Below, one piece after another: positions 39,899-52,818 of a stretch of DNA of 64,000 bases. Source of the stretch: Propionibacteriales bacterium (lineage in GTDB: Bacteria > Actinomycetota > Actinomycetes > Propionibacteriales > Nocardioidaceae); NCBI GenBank assembly GCA_025929075.1, contig JAICMS010000001.1, positions 38,097 to 102,096 of the forward strand. Reading direction: 5' to 3'. A program made the position numbers and the translations under genes. Position 1 is the stretch's first letter. Each line of letters starts with the position of its first letter. The notes under the pieces are model-generated. The model had not been told where the DNA came from. It made no database searches and saw only the letters and a list, made by a program, of their open reading frames with translations.

Positions 39899-40272
39899 CA
39901 GCTCTTCTCCTTCTTCGCGCCGTAGCGACTGCGCGCCTGCTTGCGGCTCTTGACTCCCTGGGTGTCCAGAGATCCGCGGATGATCTTGTAGCGGACTCCT
40001 GGCAGGTCCTTCACGCGGCCACCGCGCACCAAGACGATCGAGTGCTCCTGCAAGTTGTGGCCGACGCCGGGGATGTAGGCAGTGACCTCGATGCCGCTGG
40101 TGAGCCGGACGCGGGCGACCTTCCGCAGCGCCGAGTTCGGCTTCTTGGGGGTCGTGGTGTAGACGCGGGTGCACACACCACGCCGCTGAGGGGAGCCCTT
40201 CAGCGCCGGCGTCTTGGTCTTGGAGACCTTGTCCTGGCGACCCTTGCGGACCAGCTGTTGGATGGTGGGCAC
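39898..40272 (-). CDS. rpsL: 30S ribosomal protein uS12
   Basis: S12 controls decoding accuracy at the A site. The 124-residue product has the loops [15 protein letters not shown] (Lys43) and [13 protein letters not shown] (Lys88), with the residues found in streptomycin-sensitive strains. The start is GTG at 40272. It is the first gene of the str operon, whose promoter lies about 120 bases upstream. Confidence 0.98.
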   Translation of the reverse strand: MPTIQQLVRKGRQDKVSKTKTPALKGSPQRRGVCTRVYTTTPKKPNSALRKVARVRLTSGIEVTAYIPGVGHNLQEHSIVLVRGGRVKDLPGVRYKIIRGSLDTQGVKSRKQARSRYGAKKEKS

Positions 40273-40392
40273 CGCGGCGTTCTCTTTCCTGTCGCTTCGT
40301 TAGAGGGCACATGAGCGGGTGAGCACCGAAAGACTTGGTCCCGCCGGTCATGAGCACGAGAGAGCCTGGTTGCACACCCGGCACAGCCGTCA

Positions 40393-40421
40393 AGGTTACC
40401 GGCTCACCGGGAGCCGGTCAA
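40393..40421 (-). promoter_or_regulatory. str operon promoter with internal dyad
   Basis: TTGACC (40421-40416), exactly 17 bases, then TAACCT (40398-40393). An inverted repeat, ACCGGCT (40398-40404) and AGCCGGT (40412-40418), fills the spacer and touches both boxes. The expected start is near 40386, with a leader of about 115 bases to rpsL. Confidence 0.75.
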
Positions 40422-40484
40422 AATCACAGCGCGCTGCCACCGGCCGCTGTGAAGTGGTCGCCCGAACGTACCCCGAAGCGGGCG

Positions 40485-40991
40485 TCAAAGCTCGGCTTCG
40501 TCGCCCCTGTGCTCGCCTTGCGGGCCTGGCTGCCACTCGCCTTGATGCTGTTCGGCAAGGCGGACGCAGACGGTCAGCGCCTCCTGCTGAGAGCCCGCAG
40601 CGCCGGCGGCGACCATGGCGTCGAGGGTGGCCATCTCGGCCTTCCCCAACTTGGCCTTGAGCGTGGACCGCTTCCCCGTGAACGACCGGCTGTGGTCCTC
40701 GATCGTGGCCGCCCAGACGACATCGACCCCGTGCTCCTTGCGAGCCTCGGCGCCGATCTCGTCGCGCTTCTTGCGCGTCTTCTTGCGCCAGGAGGAGATC
40801 TGCCGCGTGTAGGTCTTCTTACGCGCCTTGTCCGGCATGTCGTCGGGGACATCGACCGGGTCAAGCAGGACGTTCACCGTCGCCTGGTCGCCGTCGACGG
40901 TGATCTCGGGAGGCTGCTTGGTCCAGCCGTCGGGGATCCGGTGCTCGAACCAGGTGCGCAGGTCGCCCTCATCGCCGCTGTCAGTCGTCAT
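40485..40991 (-). CDS. Uncharacterised charged protein between rpoC and rpsL
   Basis: I do not recognise this 168-residue protein. The acidic start (TTDSGDEGDLRTWFEH) is followed by a beta-rich segment VDGDQATVNVLLDPVDV. A strongly basic helix-like stretch follows (DKARKKTYTRQISSWRKKTR), and a C-terminal half contains GKAEMATLDAMVAAGAAGSQQEAL. No signal peptide, membrane segment or metal site is seen. The ATG at 40991 is 85 bases from the rpoC stop, with a terminator-like hairpin between them, so it may have its own promoter. The codon use looks native. A nucleic-acid-binding role would fit the charge pattern but is unproven. Confidence 0.65.
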   Translation of the reverse strand: MTTDSGDEGDLRTWFEHRIPDGWTKQPPEITVDGDQATVNVLLDPVDVPDDMPDKARKKTYTRQISSWRKKTRKKRDEIGAEARKEHGVDVVWAATIEDHSRSFTGKRSTLKAKLGKAEMATLDAMVAAGAAGSQQEALTVCVRLAEQHQGEWQPGPQGEHRGDEAEL

Positions 40992-41027
40992 ACCTGGAAC
41001 CCTACCCGGCTGGTCAGGACATACGGC

Positions 41028-41059
41028 GGGGCGGCCGCCTCGCCTGGAGCGGCCGCCCC
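41028..41059 (-). terminator. Hairpin after rpoC
   Basis: An 11-bp perfect stem GGGGCGGCCGC / GCGGCCGCCCC (41028-41038 and 41049-41059) with a 10-base loop starts 17 bases past the rpoC stop. There is no T-run, as is frequent for actinobacterial terminators. Confidence 0.65.
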
Positions 41060-41076
41060 TGTCGTCGTACGAGCTC

Positions 41077-44952
<3,876 letters not shown>

Positions 44953-45049
44953 GACAGTTCCTTCGCCTTGTGTTGCTGGGGTTCGATCGTGTGCTTGCGG
45001 CCGACGAGCGGCCGGTCATGATGCGTGGCAGTGCGGCTGGTCGTGGCTG

Positions 45050-48000
45050 TCACACTTCCTCGACGCTGCTGATGCCTTCGTTCGGACGACGCGCGAGGTC
45101 GATGCCGAGCTCTTCGGCCGCCCGGAAGACGTCCTCGTCGGTGTCACGCATGTCCATCGCGACGCCGTCGCTGGAGAGCACCTCGACGTTGAGGCACAGA
45201 GACTGCATCTCCTTCACCAAGACCTTGAATGACTCGGGGATGCCCGGCTCCGGGATGTTCTCGCCCTTGACGATCGCCTCGTACACCTTGACCCTGCCGA
45301 GGACGTCGTCGGACTTGATGGTCAGCAGCTCCTGCAGCGCGTACGCGGCGCCGTAGGCCTCCAGCGCCCAGACCTCCATCTCGCCGAACCGCTGGCCGCC
45401 GAACTGGGCCTTACCGCCCAGTGGCTGCTGCGTGATCATGGAGTACGGGCCGGTCGAGCGGGCGTGGATCTTGTCGTCGACCAGGTGGTTGAGCTTGATG
45501 ATGTAGGTGTAGCCGACGGCCACCGGTGCGGGGAAAGGCTCGCCTGTCCGGCCGTCGTACAAGGTCGCCTTGCCGTCCTTGCCGACGAGCCGGACGCCGT
45601 CGCGGTTGGTCCGGGTCGCGGCGAGCAGCCCCTGGATCTCGTCCTCGCGGGCGCCGTCGAACACCGGTGTCGCCACCCGCGTTCGCGGCATCGCCTCGAG
45701 GGCGCCAATCCCGTCCAGCCTCTTCTTCCACTCGGTGTCGGCCTTGTCGACCTGCCACCCGTTCATCGCGATCCAGCCGAGATGCGCCTCGAGCACCTGC
45801 CCGATGTTCATCCGGTTCGGCACGCCGAGCGGGTTGAGGATGATGTCGACCGGGGTGCCGTCCTCCATGAACGGCATGTCCTCGACGGGCAGGATCTTGG
45901 AGATCACGCCCTTGTTGCCGTGCCGACCGGCGAGCTTGTCTCCGTCGGAGATCTTGCGCTTCTGCGCGACGTAGACGCGGATCAGCTGGTTGACACCCGG
46001 CGGCAGCTCGTCATCGTCCTCGCGGTCGAAGACCCGCACGCCGATGACGATGCCCGCCTCGCCGTGCTTGACCTTCAGCGAGGTATCGCGAACCTCACGC
46101 GCCTTTTCACCGAAGATCGCCCGAAGGAGTCGCTCCTCCGGGGTCAGCTCGGTCTCGCCCTTCGGCGTGACCTTGCCGACCAGGATGTCGCCGGCCACGA
46201 CCTCGGCGCCGATCCGGATGATGCCGCGCTCGTCGAGGTCGGCAAGCATCTCATCGGAGATGTTGGGGATGTCGCGGGTGATCTCCTCCGGCCCGAGCTT
46301 GGTGTCGCGGGCGTCGACCTCGTGCTCCTCGATGTGGATCGAGGTGAGGACGTCCTCCTGCACCAGCCGCTGGCTGAGGATGATCGCGTCCTCGTAGTTG
46401 TGGCCTTCCCACGGCATGTAGGCGACGAGCAGATTGCGACCGAGCGCCATCTCGGCGGTGTCGGTGCTGGGGCCGTCGGCGATCGGCTGCCCCTCCTCGA
46501 CCCGCGCGCCTTGCACCACCAGCGGCCGCTGGTTGACGCAGGTGCCCTGGTTGGACCGCTTGAACTTCGCCAGCCGATAAGTGCGGACGTTGCCGCCTTC
46601 CTCGGTCACGTCGATAGCATCGGCGCTGACCTCGCTCACCGTGCCGGGCGCCTTGGCGACCACCACGTCACCCGCGTCGACGGCCGCGCGGTACTCCATC
46701 CCGGTGCCGACGAGCGGCGCCTCTGCACGGATCAGTGGAACCGCCTGCCGCTGCATGTTCGAGCCCATCAGCGCCCGGTTGGCGTCGTCGTGCTCGAGGA
46801 ATGGGATGAGGGCGGTGCCGACCGACACCATCTGCCGCGGAGACACGTCCATGTAGTCGACGTCGCTGCCCGGCACGTTGTCGACCTCGCCGCGGCGCTC
46901 GCGGACGAGCACCCGATCCTCGACGAATCGGCCCTTGTCATCGAGCGGAGCGTTCGCCTGGGCGATGACGACCCGGTCCTCTTCATCGGCGGTGAGGTAG
47001 TCGATCTGGTCGGTGACGACGCCGTCGACGACCTTGCGATAAGGCGTCTCGACGAAGCCGAAGGAGTTGACGCGGCCGTACGTCGACAAAGACCCGATCA
47101 GGCCGATGTTGGGGCCTTCCGGCGTCTCGATCGGGCACATCCGGCCGTAGTGGGACGGGTGCACGTCGCGGACCTCGAACCCGGCCCGCTCACGGGACAG
47201 ACCACCGGGGCCGAGCGCGGAGAGCCGGCGCTTGTGCGTCAGACCTGCGAGCGGGTTGATCTGGTCCATGAACTGACTGAGCTGGGAGGTGCCGAAGAAC
47301 TCCTTCAGCGCCGCCACGACCGGACGGATGTTGATCAGGGTCTGTGGCGTGATCGCCTCGACGTCCTGAGTGGTCATCCGCTCGCGGACGACGCGCTCCA
47401 TCCGGGCCAGGCCGGTGCGGAGCTGGTTCTGGATCAGCTCCCCGACCGTGCGCAGCCGGCGGTTGCCGAAGTGATCGATGTCGTCGGACTCGATCGGGAT
47501 CGGCCCACGGGGAGCCGACATCTCGGTCTGCCCGTCGTGCAGCGCCACGATGTAGTGGATGGTGGCGACGATGTCGTCGGTGGTGAGCGTCTGCTGGTCG
47601 AACGGCTCGTCGCGTCCCAGCTTCTTGTTGATCTTGTAGCGGCCCACCTTGGCCAGGTCGTAGCGCTTGGGGTTGAAGTAGTAGTTCTCGAGCAGCGTCT
47701 GGGCCGCCTCGCGCGTCGGGGGCTCGCCCGGCCGCAGCTTGCGGTAGATGTCGAGCAGGGCGTCGTCCTGGCCGGACGTGTGGTCCTTCTCCAGGGTCAG
47801 CCGGATCGACTCGTACTGGCCGAACTCCTCGAGGATCTGGGCCTCGGACCAGCCGAGCGCCTTGAGCAGCACGGTGACGTTCTGCTTGCGCTTACGGTCC
47901 AGCCGCACGCCCACCAGGTCGCGCTTGTCGACCTCGAACTCGAGCCAGGCGCCGCGCGAAGGGATGATCTTCGCGGTGAAGACGTCCTTGTCAGAGGTCT

Positions 48001-48571
48001 TCTCGATGCTGCGCTCGAAGTACACCCCCGGCGAGCGGACCAGCTGCGAAACGACGACCCGCTCGGTGCCGTTGACGATGAACGTGCCGTTGTCGGTCAT
48101 CAGCGGGAAGTCGCCCATGAAGACCGTCTGGCTCTTGATCTCACCGGTCTCGTTGTTCATGAACTCCGCGGTGACGAACAGCGGAGCCGAGTAGGTGAAG
48201 TCCTTGTCCCGGCACTCCTCGACGGTGTACTTGGGCGGCTCGAACCGGTGATCGCGGAACGAGAGGCTCATCGTCCCCGAGAAGTCTTCGATCGGGGAGA
48301 TCTCCTCGAAGATCTCCTCGAGCCCGGACTTGCGGGAAACGTCCTGACGCCCGTCGGCCTCGGCGCCCGACACCCGCGTGCGCCAACTGTCGTTGCCGAC
48401 AAGCCAGTCGAAGCTCTCCGCCTGGAGAGCGAGGAGGTCGGGTACGTCGAGGGGCTCGGCAATCTTCGCGAACGACACTCGGCCGGTGTCGTCAGCGCGG
48501 CGTTTGCGGTGAAGCGAGGAGCTGTTCTTGATGCTGGATGTCTTGTTGCTGGCGTTGCGCGAGGCGGCCAA
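45050..48571 (-). CDS. rpoB: RNA polymerase beta subunit
   Basis: The 1173-residue subunit starts at TTG 48571, backed by GGAAGGA eight bases upstream; the first 30 residues are a Ser/Lys/Asn-rich extension before [20 protein letters not shown]. The rifampicin region reads [20 protein letters not shown], with Ile438 and Ala442 where most bacteria have Asn and Ser (E. coli 518 and 522). The key positions corresponding to D516, H526 and S531 are unchanged. [20 protein letters not shown] follows. It is read from its own promoter near 48.7 kb. Confidence 0.98.
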   Translation of the reverse strand: MAASRNASNKTSSIKNSSSLHRKRRADDTGRVSFAKIAEPLDVPDLLALQAESFDWLVGNDSWRTRVSGAEADGRQDVSRKSGLEEIFEEISPIEDFSGTMSLSFRDHRFEPPKYTVEECRDKDFTYSAPLFVTAEFMNNETGEIKSQTVFMGDFPLMTDNGTFIVNGTERVVVSQLVRSPGVYFERSIEKTSDKDVFTAKIIPSRGAWLEFEVDKRDLVGVRLDRKRKQNVTVLLKALGWSEAQILEEFGQYESIRLTLEKDHTSGQDDALLDIYRKLRPGEPPTREAAQTLLENYYFNPKRYDLAKVGRYKINKKLGRDEPFDQQTLTTDDIVATIHYIVALHDGQTEMSAPRGPIPIESDDIDHFGNRRLRTVGELIQNQLRTGLARMERVVRERMTTQDVEAITPQTLINIRPVVAALKEFFGTSQLSQFMDQINPLAGLTHKRRLSALGPGGLSRERAGFEVRDVHPSHYGRMCPIETPEGPNIGLIGSLSTYGRVNSFGFVETPYRKVVDGVVTDQIDYLTADEEDRVVIAQANAPLDDKGRFVEDRVLVRERRGEVDNVPGSDVDYMDVSPRQMVSVGTALIPFLEHDDANRALMGSNMQRQAVPLIRAEAPLVGTGMEYRAAVDAGDVVVAKAPGTVSEVSADAIDVTEEGGNVRTYRLAKFKRSNQGTCVNQRPLVVQGARVEEGQPIADGPSTDTAEMALGRNLLVAYMPWEGHNYEDAIILSQRLVQEDVLTSIHIEEHEVDARDTKLGPEEITRDIPNISDEMLADLDERGIIRIGAEVVAGDILVGKVTPKGETELTPEERLLRAIFGEKAREVRDTSLKVKHGEAGIVIGVRVFDREDDDELPPGVNQLIRVYVAQKRKISDGDKLAGRHGNKGVISKILPVEDMPFMEDGTPVDIILNPLGVPNRMNIGQVLEAHLGWIAMNGWQVDKADTEWKKRLDGIGALEAMPRTRVATPVFDGAREDEIQGLLAATRTNRDGVRLVGKDGKATLYDGRTGEPFPAPVAVGYTYIIKLNHLVDDKIHARSTGPYSMITQQPLGGKAQFGGQRFGEMEVWALEAYGAAYALQELLTIKSDDVLGRVKVYEAIVKGENIPEPGIPESFKVLVKEMQSLCLNVEVLSSDGVAMDMRDTDEDVFRAAEELGIDLARRPNEGISSVEEV

Positions 48572-48679
48572 GTGGCGTCCTTCCGAAGACTCGCGGGCTC
48601 ATCCCATCGGCGCGCTCCGCGCACGGCAGCACAGACCCTGACCGGGTCGAGGAGGTGGGCGGAGGCAGCGCAAAGAAGC

Positions 48680-48708
48680 AGTTTACCCCAACGGGCGACT
48701 GCTGTCGA
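48680..48708 (-). promoter_or_regulatory. rpoB promoter
   Basis: TCGACA (48708-48703), 17 bases, then TAAACT (48685-48680). The start would be near 48673, giving a leader of about 100 bases. This makes rpoBC independent of rplJL, which is separated from it by a gene on the other strand. Confidence 0.7.
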
Positions 48709-48885
48709 ACGGGGTGGTACGTGGCCTGAACCACACCAACTCTCGTCTGCATCAACCGGTCCCCGGCTACGTGCCTGCCGGCCCGGTTGCCTGGTGACCT
48801 ACACAGCAGGATGCCTGTGCTCTTGCCGGCAGTCAAGCACCTGCGCGCTTTCCCACCGGTCTCTCCCACCACTCCGGTCGCGGCC

Positions 48886-48915
48886 TTGACCGGTCAGAGC
48901 CCCCGGGCCAAGACT
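48886..48915 (+). promoter_or_regulatory. Possible promoter of the lipoprotein gene
   Basis: TTGACC (48886-48891), 18 bases, then AAGACT (48910-48915), about 40 bases before the ATG. The -10 is weak. The -35 lies in the palindrome TGACCGGTCA. Confidence 0.35.
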
Positions 48916-48955
48916 TGCCGGACCGAACTGGAGCGGACCTTGGCTGGAGGAAACC

Positions 48956-51328
48956 ATGCATCGGCGCCTCGTTCGTCTTCGCCTGTTCGCCGCTCTCGGG
49001 TGCGCCGTCGCTTGTCTGGCGGCCTGCACCACGGGCAGTTCACCGCCCGGGTCGACGGCGCCTTCGCAGCATCGGTCCGGCGACGCCCGCCAGCAGCAGC
49101 CCGGCGGAGGAGGGGACGGCGACGCCGAAGCGGACGACGCCGAACGCCGAGCGGAGGCCCGCGGCCAGGAGCTGCCCGAGGACTCGTTCCTACTGGAGCG
49201 GCTGATGCCCTCCGGCGTGCCGGATGCTGCGGCCTTCGACCAAGCCGCACATCAGGCAGCACGGATCAGGACCGCCAGCGCGGCCATGTTCCCCGATCGC
49301 GCGGAGCGGTCGTGGACGTTCCTCGGCCCGTCGAACATCGGCGGTCGGGTGGTCGACGCCACCGCCGACCCCGACCACTCGGGAACGCTGTACGTCGCCA
49401 CGGCGACCAACGGGATCTGGAAGTCGACCGATGGCGGCCAGACCTTCTCCTCCGCCTGGCCGGTCCGGGTCACGCATGCCATGGGCGCCGTGGCGATCGG
49501 CTCGGATGGCAACCTCTTCGCCGGCACCGGGGAGACCAACCCCGGCGGCGGGAGCATCACGTACGGCGGGAGCGGTGTCTACCGGTCCACGGACGGAGGC
49601 CAGACCTGGCATCGGGTGGGGCTCAGCCGCTCGGGGACCATCGGCCGGATCGTCGTCGACCCGAGCGATCCTCAACGGATCTGGGTGGCGGTCAGCGGCA
49701 ACCTGTTCGTCCCTGGTGGCCAGCGGGGCGTGTACGTGTCGACCGATGGTGGAGACACGTGGAAGCGGTCGCTGGCTCCGCCGAACGACACCACCGGCGC
49801 AGCCGACCTCGCCGTCGACCCCCACGACCCCGACCACGTGATCGCGACCATGTGGGACCACTTCCGCAAGCCCGGCACCCGGATCTACACCGGGGTCGGC
49901 TCCGGCATGTGGCAGACCCGCAACGGCGGCGCGACCTGGCACCGGCTCGTCAAGAGCGACGGAGTCCGGAAGCCGGCGAAGAACGTCGGCCGGATCGGTG
50001 TAGCGTTCGCGCCGTCCGATCCCAGCCGCGTCTACGCGATCTACGCCAACAACGGGCTGGGCTACTACCAGGACTTCTTCACCTCGACAGATAACGGCCG
50101 GACCTGGCAGCGGCCGGCCGGCGCCGCCGATCTGGTCGGTTCTCAGAGCGTCTACGGCTGGTGGTTCGGCCGCGTCTTCGTCGATCCGACCGACCCGGAC
50201 CGGGTGGATGTGTCCGGCCTCGACATGTCGGAGTCGACTAACGGCGCCAAGTCCTTCTCCACCTTGTGCTGCCTGCACTCCGACCAGCACATCATGATCT
50301 GGGACCCGACCGACCACGCCCGGGTCTACGTCGGGAACGACGGCGGCCTCTACGCCTCCACCGCCGGCGGAGCCAGTGGCACCTTCACCCAGTCCGACGA
50401 CCAGCCGTGGTCGCAGTATCAGGACGTCGACGTGTCGGACCAGGACCCCAGCCGCTTCGTCGGCGGGCTGCAGGACAACGGCACGGTCGCGAGTTGGACG
50501 ACGCCACCGTTCTCCCAGATCTACGGCGGGGACGGCCAGCGCGCGCTGATCAACCCCACCAATGAGAACAACTACTACGCATGCGCGCAGTACGGCGCGT
50601 GCTCGGGCTTCGACGATGGCCAGTCCTTCAACCTCAACGTCATCTCCCAACGGTTCCCCTACTTCATGCAGATGGAGCTTCAGCCCGGCGACCCGTCGGT
50701 GCTCTACGCCGGCGGCAACGAGCTGAACCGGTCAACGGACGGCGGTCGCACGTTCACCGCGCTGACCGCCGACCTGGGGCATGGCCAGGCCGGGCACGAC
50801 CGCAACCCGCTCTACCGCGACCACTACGGCACAATTTCCGCGATCGGTGTGTCGGCCAGCGACCCCGACACGATCTGGGTCGGCACCGACAACGGCTATC
50901 TCGATCGCAGTACCGACGGTGGGTCGTCCTTCGTCGAACTTCCGCCGCCGGTGGAGCCGCGGCTCTGGATCTCTCGCATCACCGTCGATCCCAGAAATGC
51001 CGACGTCGTCTACGTCGCCTTCTCCGGTTATCGCAAAGGGAAGGATGCGCCGTACATCCTGCGCACCACAGACGGCGGCAGCACCTGGACCACCATCTCG
51101 GCGAACCTGCCCCACGCGCCGGTCGATGATGTCGTGGTCGTCGGCAAGGACCTCTACGCCGCCACCGACGTCGGCGTCTTCTGGTCACCCAAGCGAGACG
51201 TGCAGTGGCACTCGCTCGGCACCGCAATGCCCAACCTCGTCGTCACCGACCTGCGCTACGAGCCGACCAACGGGCGGCTCTACGCCTCGACGTTCGGGAT
51301 GGGGGTCTGGGCGATCCGGCTGTCGTGA
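48956..51328 (+). CDS. Secreted lipoprotein with Asp-box (sortilin/BNR-like) beta-propeller
   Basis: The 790-residue protein has a lipoprotein signal peptide with lipobox LAAC and Cys24 as the acylated residue, then a low-complexity linker to about residue 80. The rest is propeller repeats with at least eight Asp boxes of the form S-x-D-x-G-x-T-W/F: STDGGQTF, STDGGQTWH, STDGGDTWK, TRNGGATWH, STDNGRTWQ, STDGGRTF, STDGGSSF and TTDGGSTWT. Such propellers occur in sortilins, sialidases and GH74 xyloglucanases; no catalytic residues can be assigned here. It is probably anchored outside the membrane. The ATG at 48956 follows TGGAGG. It is the only plus-strand gene between rplL and rpoB. Confidence 0.88.
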   Translation: MHRRLVRLRLFAALGCAVACLAACTTGSSPPGSTAPSQHRSGDARQQQPGGGGDGDAEADDAERRAEARGQELPEDSFLLERLMPSGVPDAAAFDQAAHQAARIRTASAAMFPDRAERSWTFLGPSNIGGRVVDATADPDHSGTLYVATATNGIWKSTDGGQTFSSAWPVRVTHAMGAVAIGSDGNLFAGTGETNPGGGSITYGGSGVYRSTDGGQTWHRVGLSRSGTIGRIVVDPSDPQRIWVAVSGNLFVPGGQRGVYVSTDGGDTWKRSLAPPNDTTGAADLAVDPHDPDHVIATMWDHFRKPGTRIYTGVGSGMWQTRNGGATWHRLVKSDGVRKPAKNVGRIGVAFAPSDPSRVYAIYANNGLGYYQDFFTSTDNGRTWQRPAGAADLVGSQSVYGWWFGRVFVDPTDPDRVDVSGLDMSESTNGAKSFSTLCCLHSDQHIMIWDPTDHARVYVGNDGGLYASTAGGASGTFTQSDDQPWSQYQDVDVSDQDPSRFVGGLQDNGTVASWTTPPFSQIYGGDGQRALINPTNENNYYACAQYGACSGFDDGQSFNLNVISQRFPYFMQMELQPGDPSVLYAGGNELNRSTDGGRTFTALTADLGHGQAGHDRNPLYRDHYGTISAIGVSASDPDTIWVGTDNGYLDRSTDGGSSFVELPPPVEPRLWISRITVDPRNADVVYVAFSGYRKGKDAPYILRTTDGGSTWTTISANLPHAPVDDVVVVGKDLYAATDVGVFWSPKRDVQWHSLGTAMPNLVVTDLRYEPTNGRLYASTFGMGVWAIRLS

Positions 51329-51341
51329 GGACGGTAGTGAC

Positions 51342-51386
51342 AGTGTAAAGAGCCCGCCTGGTCCGGCCAGGTGGGCTCCTTACACT
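51342..51386. terminator. Bidirectional terminator-like hairpin
   Basis: Nested arms AGTGTAA / TTACACT enclose GAGCCCGCCTGG / CCAGGTGGGCTC (one G-T pair) around a TCCGG loop. It lies exactly between the convergent lipoprotein gene and rplL and could end both transcripts. Confidence 0.8.
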
Positions 51387-51401
51387 CGTACGACGCCAGC
51401 G

Positions 51402-51791
51402 CTACTTGACGCTGACGGTGGCGCCGGCGGCCTCCAGGGCCTCCCGGGCCTTCTCGGCAGCGTCCTTGGCGACCTTCTCCAGGATCGGCTTCGGCGCGCT
51501 CTCCACGAGGTCCTTGGCCTCCTTCAGGCCCAGGCTCGTGAGCGACCGCACCTCCTTGATGACCTGAATCTTCTTGTCGCCGGCCGACTCGAGCACGACG
51601 TCGAACTCGTCCTGCTCGACGGCCTCCTCGGCGGGGGCGCCGGCTGCTCCGCCTGGGGCGGCGGCAACGGCGACGGGGGCGGCGGCTGTGACGCCGAAGG
51701 TGTCTTCGAACTGCTTCACGAACTCGCTGAGCTCGAGGAGCGTCATCTCCTTGAACGCGTCGAGCAGTTCATCGGTGTTGAGCTTCGCCAT
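51402..51791 (-). CDS. rplL: 50S ribosomal protein bL12 (L7/L12)
   Basis: L12 forms the stalk that recruits translation GTPases. The 129-residue product from the ATG at 51791 has an N-terminal dimer region ([20 protein letters not shown]), an Ala/Pro/Gly hinge near 38-58 and the C-terminal domain starting [25 protein letters not shown] lies upstream. The frame is open nine codons more. It follows rplJ by 63 bases. Confidence 0.97.
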   Translation of the reverse strand: MAKLNTDELLDAFKEMTLLELSEFVKQFEDTFGVTAAAPVAVAAAPGGAAGAPAEEAVEQDEFDVVLESAGDKKIQVIKEVRSLTSLGLKEAKDLVESAPKPILEKVAKDAAEKAREALEAAGATVSVK

Positions 51792-51854
51792 GAGGGCAAA
51801 CCTTTCGTGTGGGCCCAAACGCTGGGCGGTCGTGGCGGGATCGTTCCGGAGCGT

Positions 51855-52502
51855 TCAGCCCTCGGTGGTCTCTTCGGTGGTCTCTTCGTCGGTCTCGTCG
51901 GTTGTGGCGTCGGGGGTGTCCCCCGCGTCGGTCTCACTGGCCGCGGGGGCGGCAGCTTCCGCCGATGTCGCCGCTGCGGCCGACCCCTCTTCCTCGAGCT
52001 TGGCCTGGAGCGCGGCGGCCAGCCGGGCCGCCTGGGACAGTGGCGCCTGGAAGAGCGCGACGGCCTGGGACAGTGACGCGAGCATCGTGCCGGCGAGCTT
52101 GGCCAGCAGCACCTCACGGGACTCGAGATCGGCCAGCTTGGCGATCTCCTCGACGCTGAGCTGCTTCTGGTCGAGCACACCGCCCTTGATCACCAGCGGC
52201 GCGTTGGCCCGGGCGAAGTCTCGGAGGCTCTTGGCGGTCTCGACCGGGTCGCCCTTGATGAAGGCGATGGCCGAGGGGCCGACGAGCAGCTCCTCGAAGC
52301 CCTCGACGCCGGCGTCGCGGGCAGCGATCTTGGTGAGGGTGTTCTTCACGACCGCGAAGCTCGCGTTGTCGCCCAGCGCTCGACGCAGGTCCTGCATCTG
52401 TTTGACGGACAGCCCGCGATACTCGGTCAGCACGGCGCCGGTGGAGTTGCGGAACTCCTCGGTGAGCTCGGCGACGGCGGCAGCCTTCTCGGTACGCGCC
52501 AT
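51855..52502 (-). CDS. rplJ: 50S ribosomal protein uL10 with acidic tail
   Basis: L10 anchors L12 dimers on the ribosome. The 215-residue product from the ATG at 52502 (AAGGAG five bases upstream) starts [40 protein letters not shown] is the rRNA-binding region, and the L12-binding helix lies near residue 160. The last 40 residues are an Ala, Thr and Glu-rich tail ending [10 protein letters not shown], longer than in most relatives. An L10 leader precedes it. Confidence 0.97.
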   Translation of the reverse strand: MARTEKAAAVAELTEEFRNSTGAVLTEYRGLSVKQMQDLRRALGDNASFAVVKNTLTKIAARDAGVEGFEELLVGPSAIAFIKGDPVETAKSLRDFARANAPLVIKGGVLDQKQLSVEEIAKLADLESREVLLAKLAGTMLASLSQAVALFQAPLSQAARLAAALQAKLEEEGSAAAATSAEAAAPAASETDAGDTPDATTDETDEETTEETTEG

Positions 52503-52653
52503 GGGTCTCCTTCCGGACGGAACCGCCCGGACCGACAAAAACGGCCCCGTGCAGGCGCACGGGGCCAGACCATCGGTCTTGCTCGTTCACCTGCGCGGGC
52601 GGCCCCTTTGCGGGTCCTTCGACCGGACGTACCGGTCACCAGCGGTCTTCGGT
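52503..52653 (-). promoter_or_regulatory. L10 leader (autoregulatory 5' region of rplJL)
   Basis: On the minus strand the segments CCGAAGACCGCTGG, GAAGGACCCGCAAAG and GCGCAGGTGAACGAG appear in order. This matches the actinobacterial ribosomal protein L10 leader as I know it. The L10-L12 complex binds this RNA and lowers rplJL expression. Downstream of the binding fold is a terminator-like hairpin. Confidence 0.85.
52537..52566 (-). terminator. Attenuator-type hairpin in the L10 leader
   Basis: A perfect 10-bp stem GGCCCCGTGC / GCACGGGGCC (52543-52552 and 52557-52566) has an AGGC loop. On the minus strand a GTTTTTG run follows. It lies 35 bases before rplJ, so it may work as an attenuator rather than a full terminator. 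Confidence 0.7.
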
Positions 52654-52659
52654 GCGCCC

Positions 52660-52689
52660 ACCCTACGACGCACGTCTGCCCAGTCACAA
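52660..52689 (-). promoter_or_regulatory. rplJL promoter
   Basis: TTGTGA (52689-52684), 18 bases, then TAGGGT (52665-52660). The start near 52653 coincides with the beginning of the L10 leader. Between 52690 and 52818 I see nothing further. Confidence 0.55.
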
Positions 52690-52818
52690 ATCGACGCAGC
52701 CGCCCTGTCGGACCTGGTGATGCCTGAGAGGCAATTTCGGTGCGGTTCGAACGTCTCACCGACGTGACACTTGGGACCGTCCGGCGCGACGAGGTGGATG
52801 TTGAACCTCCGGCCCGGC

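Larger units (their letters stand above)
48572..48955. other. Divergent spacer between rpoB and the propeller lipoprotein gene
   Basis: This 384-base gene-free stretch holds the rpoB promoter and leader on the minus strand and a weaker plus-strand promoter candidate. It also has a 10-bp palindrome TGACCGGTCA at 48887-48896. I see no RNA gene or coding frame in it. Confidence 0.6.

Noticed and set aside
47225..47290. Calling the strain rifampicin resistant
   Set aside because: Two substitutions at secondary positions are not proof; the main resistance positions are wild type.
45464..48889. Very long plus-strand open frame (over 1100 codons) opposite rpoB
   Set aside because: The opposite strand carries unmistakable RpoB. 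Long antisense open frames are expected in GC-rich genes, and this one shows no known family or ribosome-binding site.
49190..50650. Minus-strand open frame inside the propeller gene
   Set aside because: The plus frame has a signal peptide and eight Asp boxes; the minus frame is repetitive Val/Gly/Arg without motifs.
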